A stretch of 26,489 nt of DNA. Origin: an uncultured Oscillospiraceae bacterium. Its GTDB lineage: Bacteria; Bacillota; Clostridia; Oscillospirales; Oscillospiraceae. A model generated the notes under the pieces. The model was not told the DNA's origin. It was given only the letters and a program-made list of their open reading frames with translations, and did no database searches. The translations under genes were made by a program, and so were the position numbers. Positions 25,783-26,489 of the stretch are shown one piece after another; the stretch's first letter is position 1, and each line of letters opens with the position of its first letter. The DNA lies in assembly GCA_934569045.1 (NCBI GenBank), contig CAKTJX010000035.1, positions 1 to 26,489 of the forward strand. The letters are read 5' to 3'.

Positions 25783-26489
<707 letters not shown>

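Overview
The window reads as ordinary chromosome of a Gram-positive anaerobe of the Clostridia, most likely an Oscillospiraceae-type gut bacterium. This rests on the GC-rich, synonymous-site-biased coding, the strong AGGAGG ribosome sites, sigma-A type promoters, and a gene set of YitT, TrmK-Nif3, DUF1858, RecD2-ComF-MreB and a clostridial-style atp operon. The genus is an inference; no 16S rRNA gene is present. I see no insertion sequence, prophage or CRISPR array.

Layout. (1) 2-6347, minus strand: tRNA-Gly(GCC) with its own consensus promoter, preceded by a four-gene operon running parE-like, parC-like, yitT-family, then a lipoprotein with a transglutaminase fold that appears to lack its catalytic residues. 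(2) 6507-9165, plus strand: a monocistronic DUF1858 gene with promoter and terminator, the overlapping trmK-nif3 pair, and yebC with its own promoter and terminator. (3) 9200-11208, plus strand: a large lipoprotein joining a parvulin (PpiC) domain, a C39-like cysteine peptidase domain and a C-terminal zinc-ribbon-like motif. (4) 11270-15802, minus strand: an ABC exporter operon (ATPase, FtsX-type permease, secreted coiled-coil protein) with all three genes overlapping, driven by a promoter whose -35 box is the exact centre of a palindrome. (5) 15852-20100, minus strand: recD2-comF-mreB closed by a strong terminator. (6) 20171-26489, plus strand: the F-type ATP synthase operon atpZ-atpI-atpB-atpE-atpF-atpH-atpA-atpG-atpD, with atpD cut by the window end.

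How the genes work together. The parE/parC pair encodes both halves of a type IIA topoisomerase. TrmK and Nif3 are habitual neighbours in Firmicutes. The atp operon encodes nearly the whole rotary ATP synthase. Its c subunit carries the residues of a sodium-binding ring with a second carboxylate, so the machine probably couples to Na+ rather than H+. Its a subunit has an unusual insertion after the essential arginine.

No clearly new multi-gene system is visible. The best leads are the PpiC-C39 lipoprotein, the two-carboxylate c ring with the enlarged a subunit, the apparently catalytically dead transglutaminase lipoprotein in the topoisomerase operon, and the operator over the ABC exporter promoter.
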